Assembly (NCBI GenBank): GCA_009908885.1
Contig: JAAAOL010000555.1
Location: forward strand, 1-21,201
Direction of reading: 5' to 3'
DNA length: 21,201 bases
Source of the DNA: Bacteroidota bacterium
GTDB lineage: Bacteria > Bacteroidota > Rhodothermia > Rhodothermales > JAAAOL01
The notes under the pieces were generated by a model. The model saw only the letters and a program-made list of their open reading frames with translations. It was not told where the DNA came from and ran no database searches. Position 1 is the first letter of the stretch; the number at the start of each line of letters is the position of its first letter. Made by a program: the position numbers and the translations under genes. Below are positions 1-6,469 of the stretch, one piece after another.

Positions 1-123
1 GCGTCCATCGAGAAGCGCATCGAGTACGACCTGTACTACATCCAGAACTGGTCGCTCCTGCTGGACCTCAAGATCATGTGGATGACCCTCTGGCGCGGCT
101 TCGTGAATGAGAATGCGTATTGA
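1..123 (+). CDS. Polyprenyl-phosphate sugar phosphotransferase, C-terminal fragment
   Basis: The window opens inside a reading frame that runs from base 1 to a TGA at 121-123, giving the last 40 residues of a protein. The residues YDLYYIQNWS followed by LDLKIMW and a short tail ending in NENAY match the typical C-terminus of the bacterial sugar transferase family (WcaJ/WbaP-type undecaprenyl-phosphate glucose or galactose phosphotransferases). Such enzymes sit in the inner membrane and load the first sugar of an exopolysaccharide or O-antigen onto undecaprenyl phosphate. Only the end of the catalytic domain is visible, so the sugar specificity cannot be read. A capsule or exopolysaccharide locus probably lies to the left of the window. 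Confidence 0.72.
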   Translation, partial: ASIEKRIEYDLYYIQNWSLLLDLKIMWMTLWRGFVNENAY

Positions 124-260
124 TTGGCTCGTGGTCGATGGTCTTCTGGTCGATTATCGAGCGCTTCTTTCTAGAATAGGGAGCATTCCACTGCAGCGGC
201 GGTACAGAAAGCAACGCCAACTCGACCCGCTATCGACGGCGCTCACCCAACGTCCACGCT

Positions 261-581
261 ATGGCGCAGTCCACGACATACCGGTACATCGTACGGCGCG
301 ACGACATCCTCGGTGGGGAACCCCTCATCGAAGGCACGCGCACGCCCGTCCGCGCTATCGTCGAGAACCGGCGCCTGGGACGCACCCCGGAAGAAATCCC
401 TTTTCACCTGCCGCACCTGACGCTCGCACAGGTGTACGCGGCCCTGGCGTACTACAGTGACCACCAGGAGGAAATCAACACTTACATCGAGCAAAACCGC
501 ATCGCTGAGGAGCGTCTCGGCACGATGGTCTCCGGCGATGAACTGAGTCGGCGTGGGGAAGGAACGGCGGACGATGCCTAA
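261..581 (+). CDS. DUF433 antitoxin (VapB-like)
   Basis: This 106-residue protein has the DUF433 layout: a short beta-strand start (YRYIVRRDDI), the LGGEPLIEGTRTPV turn that corresponds to the family's GG-P-I-GTR-PV signature, and a helix-turn-helix-like segment (LGRTPEEI to LAQVYAALAYY). DUF433 proteins are small DNA-binding antitoxins usually encoded just before a PIN-like DUF5615 toxin, and that is the arrangement here, with the toxin starting 2 bases after this stop. The acidic C-terminal tail (about residues 85-106) could be the toxin-binding region. No Shine-Dalgarno precedes the ATG. Family knowledge suggests autoregulation of the pair, but I see no clear operator in 124-260. Confidence 0.82.
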   Translation: MAQSTTYRYIVRRDDILGGEPLIEGTRTPVRAIVENRRLGRTPEEIPFHLPHLTLAQVYAALAYYSDHQEEINTYIEQNRIAEERLGTMVSGDELSRRGEGTADDA

Positions 582-583
582 CT

Positions 584-937
584 ATGGAAGCGCGTCGATT
601 GTTTGCCCGGCTCTACCTCGATGAAGATGTGGATGTGCTGGTGGCGCACCTCGTGCGCAGTCGGGGATTTGAGGTCGCCACGACACACAGCGAGCGGATG
701 CTGGGGCAGTCCGACGCGTCACAACTGGCTTATGCGTCCGAGCATGCGTGGGCACTCGTGACGCACAACCGTACGGACTTCGAAGCGCTCGCGGTGCAGT
801 ATTTCGAGGAAGGTCGCATGCACTGGGGCATCATCTGTGCCTTCCGCCGCCCTCCGCACGACCTTGCTGACCGGTTGGTGCGCCTGCTCAACGAGCACAC
901 CGCCGCCGACCTCAAGAACCAGGTCGTATACCTGTGA
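584..937 (+). CDS. DUF5615 PIN-like toxin (VapC-like nuclease)
   Basis: This 117-residue protein resembles DUF5615 PIN-like proteins. It carries the acidic start LYLDEDVDVLV (D13, E14, D15), a second acidic position in GQSDASQLAYA (D44) and the THNRTDFEALA motif (T64, D65), which together form the usual metal-binding set of PIN/Mut7-C nucleases. Such toxins are presumed RNases that are neutralised by the adjacent DUF433 protein. The gene begins 2 bases after the antitoxin stop, so translation is almost certainly coupled. All acidic residues I expect are present, in contrast to the second DUF5615 protein at 3384-3758. The function is inferred from family and pairing, as few members have been tested. 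Confidence 0.8.
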   Translation: MEARRLFARLYLDEDVDVLVAHLVRSRGFEVATTHSERMLGQSDASQLAYASEHAWALVTHNRTDFEALAVQYFEEGRMHWGIICAFRRPPHDLADRLVRLLNEHTAADLKNQVVYL

Positions 938-947
938 TCAGCGCCTC

Positions 948-991
948 GGGAATCGGTACCTCCCAGCGCGAAACGTATCCTGCCGATTCCC
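948..991. repeat. Inverted repeat after toxin-antitoxin pair
   Basis: GGGAATCGG (948-956) and CCGATTCCC (983-991) are perfect 9-bp inverted arms separated by 26 bases, starting 10 bases after the toxin stop codon. Read as RNA this would form a stem with a large loop, followed by CAAAACCATTT. It could help end the toxin-antitoxin transcript, or be an operator for the ABC exporter that starts at 1064. The loop is long and there is no clean T-run, so a terminator role is only a possibility. Confidence 0.35.
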
Positions 992-1063
992 CAAAACCAT
1001 TTGGCGTCCATTTCGTAGAGGCGAAACCACCGATCCCATCACCCACCAGTCTCTACGCATCGC

Positions 1064-2020
1064 ATGGCGCTGTTATCGGTCGAGAACGTCACCAAACGCT
1101 ACGGCAAGACGGTAGCAGTGGACGACGTCACCTTCGAGGCCCAGCCGGGGCGCATCCTCGGCCTGCTGGGCCCTAACGGAGCAGGCAAGACGTCCACCAT
1201 CCGCATGATCACCTACATCACCGTGCCCGACGAGGGGCAGATCCTCTTCGAAGACCGCCCGGTGGGACCGTGGAGCCAGGAGCAGATGGGGTACCTGCCC
1301 GAGGAGCGTGGCCTCTACAAGAAGCTGAAGGTGGGCGAGCAGCTGCTCTACCTCGCCGAACTGAAAGGCCTCGCCCGGAGCACCGCCAAAGAGCGCATCC
1401 GGTACTGGCTGGACCGCTTCGACGCCACGGAGTGGCACGACATGAAGACCGAGGAGCTGTCGAAGGGCATGCAGCAGAAGGTGCAGTTCATCGCCACCAT
1501 CCTGCCCGAGCCGCGCCTGGTCATCCTGGACGAGCCCTTCAGCGGCCTCGACCCGATCAACTCGTCGCTGCTGAAGGACATCGTGCTGGAGCTGAAGGAG
1601 GACGGGCGCACCATCCTGTTCGCCTCGCACCGCATGGAACAGGTGGAGCAGCTGTGCGACGATATCTGCCTGATGTCGAACGGCAAGATCGTGCTCAACG
1701 GCGCGCTGCGGGCCATCAAGAAACGCTTCGGCAAGGACAGCATCCTGATGGAGTTCGACGGCGACGACGCGTTCCTGGACGCCCTGGAGGCCGAGGGAAC
1801 CATCCGCGTGACCAACCGGAGCCTGCACCGCGCCGAGCTGCGCCTGCTGGACGGCACGCCGGGCCGCCGCGTGCTAGAGGCCGCCCTGGCGCACGTGGAC
1901 GACCTCTACCGCTTCCAGCTCACCGAGCCGCCGATGAGCGAGATCTTCGTCAGCGTCGTCGGTGAAGACGCCCGTGAGCAGTTGTCAACTGACGGCGCCC
2001 CCGCCGTGGCTGCCGCGTAG
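1064..2020 (+). CDS. ABC transporter ATP-binding protein (NatA/EcsA type)
   Basis: This 318-residue protein is a complete ABC ATPase. Walker A is GPNGAGKT (residues 36-43), the signature loop is LSKGMQQK (132-139), Walker B is LVILDEP (152-158) followed by the SGLD D-loop, and the switch histidine is in FASHRM (H189). The segment after about residue 215 (KKRFGKDSILMEFDGD) fits the DUF4162 C-terminal domain found in NatA- and EcsA-like subunits. It should energise the permease encoded 52 bases downstream. NatAB-like systems export sodium, antibiotics or peptides, and the sequence does not show which applies here. The ATG at 1064 is chosen because MALLSVENVTKRYG is the standard N-terminus of the family. 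Confidence 0.93.
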   Translation: MALLSVENVTKRYGKTVAVDDVTFEAQPGRILGLLGPNGAGKTSTIRMITYITVPDEGQILFEDRPVGPWSQEQMGYLPEERGLYKKLKVGEQLLYLAELKGLARSTAKERIRYWLDRFDATEWHDMKTEELSKGMQQKVQFIATILPEPRLVILDEPFSGLDPINSSLLKDIVLELKEDGRTILFASHRMEQVEQLCDDICLMSNGKIVLNGALRAIKKRFGKDSILMEFDGDDAFLDALEAEGTIRVTNRSLHRAELRLLDGTPGRRVLEAALAHVDDLYRFQLTEPPMSEIFVSVVGEDAREQLSTDGAPAVAAA

Positions 2021-2072
2021 CGATCTGCCCTCTCCCCGCGATTCCCGAGCATCCTATCCGCCTGCCCGTCCT

Positions 2073-3365
2073 ATGTCCAAGATCTGGATCATCCTCAAGA
2101 GCGAATTCCTGCGGCGCGTCACGTCGAAGTGGTTCATCATCATCACGCTGCTGGCGCCCGTACTGCTCGTGGCGCTGCTATTCATCCCGGGTCTGGTCAC
2201 CGTCATCGCCTCCGGCGGCGACGAGACGACCGTGGCTGTGATAGACGAGACGGGCGTGCTGCTGCCTCGCCTGCAGGCCGAGGCGGGCGACGACTTCACC
2301 TTCACCGCATCAGAGCTATCCCAGGAGGCCCTGCGCGATTCTGTGATGGCGGGCGCGGTCGACGGCTACCTGTACCTGCCCCCGCAGGTTCTCGACGGGG
2401 AGGGCGGGGCGACGTACTACTCCGCCGAGGGCGGCGGTCTCTCCTTTGGCATGCGGCTGACGCGGACCGTCTCGGACGCCGTAGAGCAAGAGCGCCTGCA
2501 GGCCCAGCAGGTGCCGGACGAGGTGCTGCAGATCATCGAGACGAACGTGGACGTGGACCTCGTGAAGCTGACCGAGGAGGGCGAAGAAGAAGATGCGACC
2601 CTCGCGTATACGATCGTCGGCTACGTGATGGGCTTCTTCATCTACATGTCCGTCTTCATCTACGGCGCCATCGTGATGCAGGGCGTCATCGAGGAGAAGA
2701 CGAGCCGCGTGGTGGAGGTCGTCGTCTCGTCGGTCCGCCCCTTCCAGCTCCTGATGGGCAAGGTGCTGGGCATCGGCGCGATGGGGCTGGTGCAACTCAT
2801 CACGTGGGCCGCCCTGATCGGCGTGGGGATGACCTTCGCCGGCACCATCATGGCGCTCTTCCTCAACCCGGCCGACCTGGGCCTATCCGCCGACGCGTCG
2901 CAGCAGGCCATGCTGGAGGCCGCCGACATCACGATTCCCTCCGTGCCGCCCGGCCTGTTCATCTGGTTCATCCTCTTCTTCCTGGGCGGCTACCTGCTCT
3001 ACGCCAGCCTGTACGCCGCCATCGGCTCGGCCGTGGAGCAGCAGCAGGACGCCCAGACGCTCCAATTGCCCATCGCGCTACTCGTCATCGTCCCGATCCT
3101 GTTCATCGGCTTCATCGTCGAGAGTCCCAACTCGACGCTGTCGGTCGTCATGTCCCTCATCCCCTTCTTCGCGCCCATCCTGATGATCGTGCGCGTGGCG
3201 GTGACGGACGTGGCCTTCTGGCAGGTGGGCCTCAGCTACCTGCTACTCATCGGCACCTTCATCGGCTCCATCTGGATCAGCAGCCGCATCTACCGGATCG
3301 GCATCCTGATGTACGGTAAGAAGCCGAGCCTCAAGGACCTGGCGAAGTGGGTGCGCTACGCGTAG
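2073..3365 (+). CDS. ABC-2 family permease (NatB-like)
   Basis: This is the membrane partner of the preceding ATPase, 430 residues from the ATG at 2073. That start is preferred over the longer open frame from 1962 because MSKIWIILKSEFLRRV is the standard N-terminus of ABC-2 permeases, and the upstream extension overlaps the ATPase gene and is proline-rich. A first membrane helix (about residues 20-47) is followed by an extracytoplasmic domain of about 130 residues. A cluster of further helices then begins near TIVGYVMGFFIYM and ends near the C-terminus. The conserved amphipathic segment VIEEKTSRVVEVVVSS precedes the second half of the transmembrane region, as in ABC2_membrane_3 proteins. The substrate is unknown. 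Confidence 0.9.
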   Translation: MSKIWIILKSEFLRRVTSKWFIIITLLAPVLLVALLFIPGLVTVIASGGDETTVAVIDETGVLLPRLQAEAGDDFTFTASELSQEALRDSVMAGAVDGYLYLPPQVLDGEGGATYYSAEGGGLSFGMRLTRTVSDAVEQERLQAQQVPDEVLQIIETNVDVDLVKLTEEGEEEDATLAYTIVGYVMGFFIYMSVFIYGAIVMQGVIEEKTSRVVEVVVSSVRPFQLLMGKVLGIGAMGLVQLITWAALIGVGMTFAGTIMALFLNPADLGLSADASQQAMLEAADITIPSVPPGLFIWFILFFLGGYLLYASLYAAIGSAVEQQQDAQTLQLPIALLVIVPILFIGFIVESPNSTLSVVMSLIPFFAPILMIVRVAVTDVAFWQVGLSYLLLIGTFIGSIWISSRIYRIGILMYGKKPSLKDLAKWVRYA

Positions 3366-3390
3366 CGGGTCAGCGTCGGCGGGTCAGCGT
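3366..3390. repeat. Tandem 11-bp repeat at a convergent gene junction
   Basis: CGGGTCAGCGT occurs at 3366-3376 and again at 3380-3390 (period 14). It fills the short gap between the permease stop and the minus-strand toxin stop, and the toxin TGA (3384-3386) lies inside the second unit. It is most likely a small duplication; no role is evident. Confidence 0.6.
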
Positions 3391-3758
3391 TCCCCGCCGA
3401 TAGGGAGAGCGCGGACACGGATCCGCGAAGGCTCTATGACCACCACGCTGCCTGCACGAAGATCATCGCTCAACGCTGGCAGGTTGGAAAGAACCAGGTC
3501 AGCCTGCGCGCTCGGGCGACGTGAGCCATGACGAAGCAGAATGAACGAGGGAGACTTCTTCTGACGGAGTGCGAGGAGTGTGCCAAAATCCGTATCTGCT
3601 GAGATGAGCACCCGCCTTTCGGCAGCGGCCCTTGCGATAACGACGTCGTCCGATGCGTCCTGGATACTGTGGTCTCGAACATGGGTCGCCTCATGTCCTG
3701 CGGCTCGGAGCCTTTCCGCCACGAGGGGTGACAGCGCATTGTTGACGAGAAACCTCAC
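3384..3758 (-). CDS. DUF5615 PIN-like toxin homologue, possibly inactive
   Basis: This 124-residue protein belongs to a different DUF5615 branch from the one at 584-937. Its landmarks are MRFLVNNALSPLVAERLR at the N-terminus, AGHEATHVRDHSIQDASDD (about residues 20-38) and VLISADTDFGTLLA (50-63). As I recall the family, the start usually reads FLVDNALSP, where the Asp is the first metal-binding acid. Here residue 6 is Asn (codon AAC, one transition from GAC). The other acids (D37, D38, D55, D57) are present. The gene overlaps the upstream antitoxin by 4 bases, which predicts translational coupling. It may be a catalytically dead toxin kept with its antitoxin, but the substitution has not been compared against an alignment. 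Confidence 0.8.
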   Translation of the reverse strand: MRFLVNNALSPLVAERLRAAGHEATHVRDHSIQDASDDVVIARAAAERRVLISADTDFGTLLALRQKKSPSFILLRHGSRRPSAQADLVLSNLPALSDDLRAGSVVVIEPSRIRVRALPIGGER

Positions 3759-3985
3759 GACGGCGTAGAGAGAGGTAGTTCTCGCTCGCGCACCGCCTCC
3801 GCCGCGTAGTGAAGAGCCTCGGCAACGTCTTCAGCCTCCAGGTCAGGATAGGCAGCGAGAATGTCTGAGGTCGACATACCATCGGCGACCATGCCGACGA
3901 CGGTAGCTACGGGAATGCGGAGCCCTCGAATGCAGGGCACACCGCCCATCTGATCGGGCCGAACAGTGACACGGGAAAAGCGCAT
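3755..3985 (-). CDS. DUF433 antitoxin (VapB-like), second module
   Basis: This 76-residue protein is a canonical DUF433. It has RVTVRPDQMGGVPCIRGLRI at the start, then PVATVVGMVADGMSTSDILA as the helix-turn-helix core, then AYPDLEAEDVAEALHYAAE as the closing helix. Its stop codon overlaps the start of the DUF5615 gene (ATGA). It shares only the family signature with the DUF433 protein at 261-581, so the two modules look independently acquired rather than duplicated locally. Its start lies 67 bases downstream of the sbtB stop on the same strand, so it could be read through from the bicarbonate operon or from a promoter in that gap. No Shine-Dalgarno is visible. Confidence 0.85.
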   Translation of the reverse strand: MRFSRVTVRPDQMGGVPCIRGLRIPVATVVGMVADGMSTSDILAAYPDLEAEDVAEALHYAAEAVRERELPLSTPS

Positions 3986-4052
3986 AGGACTATGGCGTCT
4001 GCTACGTTTCTCTTCCTAACCGCACCCCAGGAGCGAAGTTGCCGAAGCAGCA

Positions 4053-4355
4053 TCATCGGTACTTGCTGCCGCGCACGACCTCGATGGGGTGGCTGTAGAG
4101 GATGACGGCGTAGTGCTCGAAGTAACGGGCGGAGACGTGCTCGGTGATGGCCTCGGCCACGTCGTCGCTCACGATGACTTCCAGCTTGACGTTGCGTTTC
4201 TCCCACTCGGACGCCCGGACGCCGCGCGAGCCTTCGCCCTCCACGTCGGTGAGCGTGTAGCCGGTGGCGCCCAGCGTGCGCACCTCGTCGATGAGCTGGT
4301 CCTTCAGGACGCGCTCGGCGATGATGGTGACGAGCTGAAGCGTGATGGTAGACAT
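4053..4355 (-). CDS. sbtB: PII-like regulator SbtB
   Basis: This 100-residue protein has the ferredoxin-like fold pattern of PII proteins: an opening strand (ITLQLVTIIAERVLKDQLI), GATGYTLTDVEGEGSRGVRA leading into the T-loop, then SEWEKRNVKLEVIVSDDVAE and YFEHYAVILYSHPIEVVRG. The GEGSRG..SEWE and HYAVI..Y...VEVVRG-type segments match SbtB proteins that bind cAMP or adenine nucleotides and inhibit the bicarbonate transporter SbtA in cyanobacteria. It ends at RGSKYR, so it lacks the C-terminal CGPxGC redox loop present in some cyanobacterial SbtB proteins. The gene starts 5 bases after the sbtA stop and is clearly cotranscribed with it. The ATG at 4355 is preferred because the longer frame upstream reads into sbtA in another frame. 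Confidence 0.86.
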   Translation of the reverse strand: MSTITLQLVTIIAERVLKDQLIDEVRTLGATGYTLTDVEGEGSRGVRASEWEKRNVKLEVIVSDDVAEAITEHVSARYFEHYAVILYSHPIEVVRGSKYR

Positions 4356-4360
4356 AACGA

Positions 4361-5323
4361 TCAGGCGAGCCACTGGGCCACCGTAAAGTAGAGCGGGATG
4401 CCCAGCGTTATGTTGAAGGGAAAGGTGATGCCGAGCGACGCCGTCAGGTAGAACGTCGGGTTGGCCTCGGGCAGCGCGATGCGCACCGCCGCCGGGGCGG
4501 CAATATACGAGGCGCTGGCGACGATTGTCCCGAAGACGGCGCTGCCGCCCAGCGAGAGGCCCGCGAGGCCGCCGACCCAGACGCCGAGGATGCCGTGCAG
4601 GATGGGCATGACGATGCCGAAGCCGACCAGGAAGAGGCCCACCTTGCGCAGGTCGCGCAGGCGCCGCGCCGTGACCAGGCCCATCTCCAGCAGGAAGAGC
4701 GTGAGCGCCCCCTGAAACCCGTTGACGAAGAACGGCTCGACCGGCTCCAGGCCGGACTTGCCCACGACGAGGCCGATGGCCAGCCCGCCCAGCAGCAGCA
4801 CGATGCTCCGCCCGGCCAGCACCTCGTGCAGCGCCTTCTTCCACGATCCGGCCTCGCGCGAGCCGATCTGGGCGATCATCAGGCCGACGATGATGGCCGG
4901 TATCTCCAGCAGGGCCACGAGCGCGGGCAAAAATCCCTCGCCGGTTACCCCCGCCAGGTCGATGAACGCCTGTGCGGCGATGAAGGTGACGACGGAGACC
5001 GACCCGTAGTGCGCCGCGATCGCCGCCGCGTTGATGCGATCGAGCGCGCCGATGCGTCGCAGCACGAAATACGACGTAATGGGCGTCAGGCTGCCGAGGG
5101 CGAGCGTCGCCAGCATCGGGCCGAGGAACGTCAGAAACGGCGTCTCGCTCAGCTCGGCGCCCCCCTTCAGGCCGATGGCGAGCAGCAGATAGATCGACAG
5201 CGCCGTATACAGCTCGTCAGGAAACCGCAGGTCGCTGCGGATGAGCGAGGCGAAGATGCCCAGCACGAAGGCCAGGATGATCGGCGAAAACAGGTTCGCC
5301 AGGAGAATATCGACAGTGCCCAT
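4361..5323 (-). CDS. sbtA: Sodium-dependent bicarbonate transporter SbtA
   Basis: This 320-residue, almost entirely hydrophobic protein has about ten membrane segments arranged as two half-repeats. The first half carries AAAIAAHYGSVSVVTF and the second carries TIVASASYIAAPAAVRIA, which correspond to the paired signature stretches of the SbtA family (formerly DUF897). SbtA imports bicarbonate with sodium and, in cyanobacteria, feeds the carbon-concentrating mechanism. It is slightly shorter than cyanobacterial SbtA (roughly 370 residues), apparently because the central cytoplasmic loop (GSREAGSWKKALHEVLAG) is short. The immediate sbtB partner supports the assignment. In a presumed heterotroph the transporter may supply bicarbonate for anaplerosis or pH balance; that part is inference. 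Confidence 0.9.
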   Translation of the reverse strand: MGTVDILLANLFSPIILAFVLGIFASLIRSDLRFPDELYTALSIYLLLAIGLKGGAELSETPFLTFLGPMLATLALGSLTPITSYFVLRRIGALDRINAAAIAAHYGSVSVVTFIAAQAFIDLAGVTGEGFLPALVALLEIPAIIVGLMIAQIGSREAGSWKKALHEVLAGRSIVLLLGGLAIGLVVGKSGLEPVEPFFVNGFQGALTLFLLEMGLVTARRLRDLRKVGLFLVGFGIVMPILHGILGVWVGGLAGLSLGGSAVFGTIVASASYIAAPAAVRIALPEANPTFYLTASLGITFPFNITLGIPLYFTVAQWLA

Positions 5324-5351
5324 GGGTGTGGGAGCGTTGGACGGTGGGGTC

Positions 5352-5387
5352 GCTCAAATATCACCCTTGAGCAGGTGGATGTCCACC
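5352..5387 (-). promoter_or_regulatory. Paired inverted repeats upstream of sbtA
   Basis: Two perfect small inverted repeats lie 29-64 bases upstream of the sbtA start. GCTCAA (5352-5357) pairs with TTGAGC (5367-5372) across 9 bases, and GGTGGA (5374-5379) pairs with TCCACC (5382-5387) across 2 bases. The position suits an operator or 5' leader structure controlling sbtAB. No regulator gene is adjacent and I could not assign -35/-10 elements with confidence. Confidence 0.4.
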
Positions 5388-5469
5388 GCCGCTCGTGCAC
5401 CGATTCTACTGGTTCAGCGTGTTGGTGTCCGAATCCTGGTGTCGCCTGTCATGGTGCGTGGTCCGTGAC

Positions 5470-5623
5470 ACCAAATCCGGCTGAAGCATTATCGTATGAC
5501 GTAGCCCCGAGAGGCCGGATGTGGGGGTGGACGTGTGTCGGTGTGGACGTATGGACGTGATTCTCGTCCACCCCTTCAACCGTTCAACCCTCCATACACC
5601 AACTCATTACCCGGAGTTGGTAG
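5470..5623. mobile_element. Candidate MITE-like insertion (about 154 bp)
   Basis: Copy B of the surrounding repeat is uninterrupted at this point, whereas copy A carries 154 extra bases flanked by GAC on both sides (5467-5469 and 5624-5626). The ends form imperfect terminal inverted repeats: ACCAAATCCGG (5470-5480) against the complement of CCGGAGTTGGT (5611-5621), with 10 of 11 matching and a 2-base offset on the right. Inside are the perfect 10-bp arms GGGGTGGACG (5524-5533) and CGTCCACCCC (5565-5574), and a hairpin CCAACTC/GAGTTGG (5599-5620). It has no reading frame of note, so if mobile it would depend on a transposase elsewhere. An alternative is a deletion in copy B. Confidence 0.45.
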
Positions 5624-5660
5624 GACAGGCACGGGCCGTCGGCTCCATCAGCGCTTTGGC

Positions 5661-5702
5661 ACGCATTACGCACCACGCAACACGCACCACGCAACACGCA
5701 CC
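5661..5702 (+). repeat. 7-bp tandem repeat ACGCANN, six units
   Basis: Six consecutive heptamers read ACGCATT, ACGCACC, ACGCAAC, ACGCACC, ACGCAAC, ACGCACC, then decay into ACGAAGC. The first five bases of each unit are constant and the last two vary, with the CC and AC units alternating. Shorter runs with the same 7-base period occur in copy B around 11717-11747, 11783-11806 and 11840-11866. It resembles the short tandemly repeated heptamers (STRR) known from cyanobacteria in style, though not in sequence. Confidence 0.85.
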
Positions 5703-5738
5703 ACGAAGCTATACGGACATCGCCCGGCGAAAACGGGA

Positions 5739-6464
5739 TCAGACGGGATCTACGAGCGGCAGGAAGCGGCAGACGCCCGGCGTGAACAGCGCCTCGCGCA
5801 GGTCGGGGCTGAGGAAGACGCCCAGCGACAGCCCACGCAGGATGAGCAGGATGCCGAGCACGGCCAGCGCCACCGGAATCAACTTCTGCAGGCGCGTGCG
5901 CCACGTCACGCTCATCAGCCCGCCCGCCAGCGCCACGGCGAACATGGCCGGAATCGTGCCCAGCCCGAATGACGCCATGAAGACGGCGCTGCCCGCCACG
6001 GTCCCGGCCGTCACGGCGGTGGCGACGGCAGCATAGACGAGGCCGCACGGAAGCAATCCGTTCAGCACGCCAATGGCCAGCATCGAGGCCGAACCACCGC
6101 GCCGGTAGAGGTGCTGAATCCACCGCACCACCCGCTTGAGCGTGCCCGCCGTCAGTTGCTCCAGCCGCCCGAGGTACTGCTGCATCCACGGGACGAATGC
6201 GGCGAGCAGCAGCACGCCGCCGATGATGACGGAGAGCCACTGCTGATAGCCCGCCAGCGCCACGACCAGGCCGAGCGCGCCGAAGACGCCGCCGAGCGCC
6301 GTGTAGGTGACGGTGCGCCCCAGGTTGTAGAGCAGCCGCTCGCCGAGGAAGCGCCACCGCGCGGCGTCCTTGCCCGGCAGCATCAACGCCAGCGGGCCGC
6401 ACATGCCCACGCAGTGGATACTGCCCACGAAGCCGAGCGTCAGGCCGGTAACAATCCAGTCCAT
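5739..6464 (-). CDS. TauE/SafE-like (DsbD_2/UreH-like) membrane protein, probable copper handling
   Basis: This 241-residue protein has about six membrane segments. It carries the HCVGMCGP motif in the first helix (H17, C18, M21, C22) and NGLLPCGLVYAA in the middle (C140), hallmarks of the family annotated as sulfite exporter TauE/SafE or UreH-like/DsbD_2. These proteins are commonly found beside copper-oxidase assembly genes, and the paired Cys/His/Met residues suggest copper or thiol transfer across the membrane rather than sulfite export. The ATG at 6464 follows GGAG 8 bases upstream and starts 5 bases after the PCuAC stop. The longer open frame upstream overlaps that gene and is rejected. 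Confidence 0.82.
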   Translation of the reverse strand: MDWIVTGLTLGFVGSIHCVGMCGPLALMLPGKDAARWRFLGERLLYNLGRTVTYTALGGVFGALGLVVALAGYQQWLSVIIGGVLLLAAFVPWMQQYLGRLEQLTAGTLKRVVRWIQHLYRRGGSASMLAIGVLNGLLPCGLVYAAVATAVTAGTVAGSAVFMASFGLGTIPAMFAVALAGGLMSVTWRTRLQKLIPVALAVLGILLILRGLSLGVFLSPDLREALFTPGVCRFLPLVDPV

Positions 6465-6469
6465 GAGAG

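Larger units (their letters stand above)
5422..5736 (+). repeat. Dispersed heptamer-repeat intergenic element, copy A (interrupted)
   Basis: This element is shared with 11748-11897, where it lies in the opposite orientation. Matching blocks, in order, are: TTGGTG...ATCCTGGTGTCGCC (5422-5446), GCGTGGTCCGTGAC (5456-5469), GACAGGCACGGGCC (5624-5637), ACGCATTACGCACCACG (5661-5677) and a 27-bp block at 5710-5736 (25 of 27 identical). Without the 154-bp insert at 5470-5623 the element would be about 161 bp, close to the 150 bp of copy B. Its GCGAAAACGG end sits 2 bases from the stop codon of the minus-strand membrane protein gene. No protein is encoded. Confidence 0.75.

Noticed and set aside
2129..3319. 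396-codon plus-strand frame inside the permease gene
   Set aside because: It is the +2 shadow of the ABC-2 permease, Arg/Gly/His-rich without motifs.
4595..5560. 321-codon plus-strand frame opposite sbtA
   Set aside because: Low-complexity Gln/Arg/Asp composition and fully antisense to sbtA.
5640..5710. Heptamer array as a CRISPR array
   Set aside because: Units are 7 bases with no spacers, and no cas gene is present.
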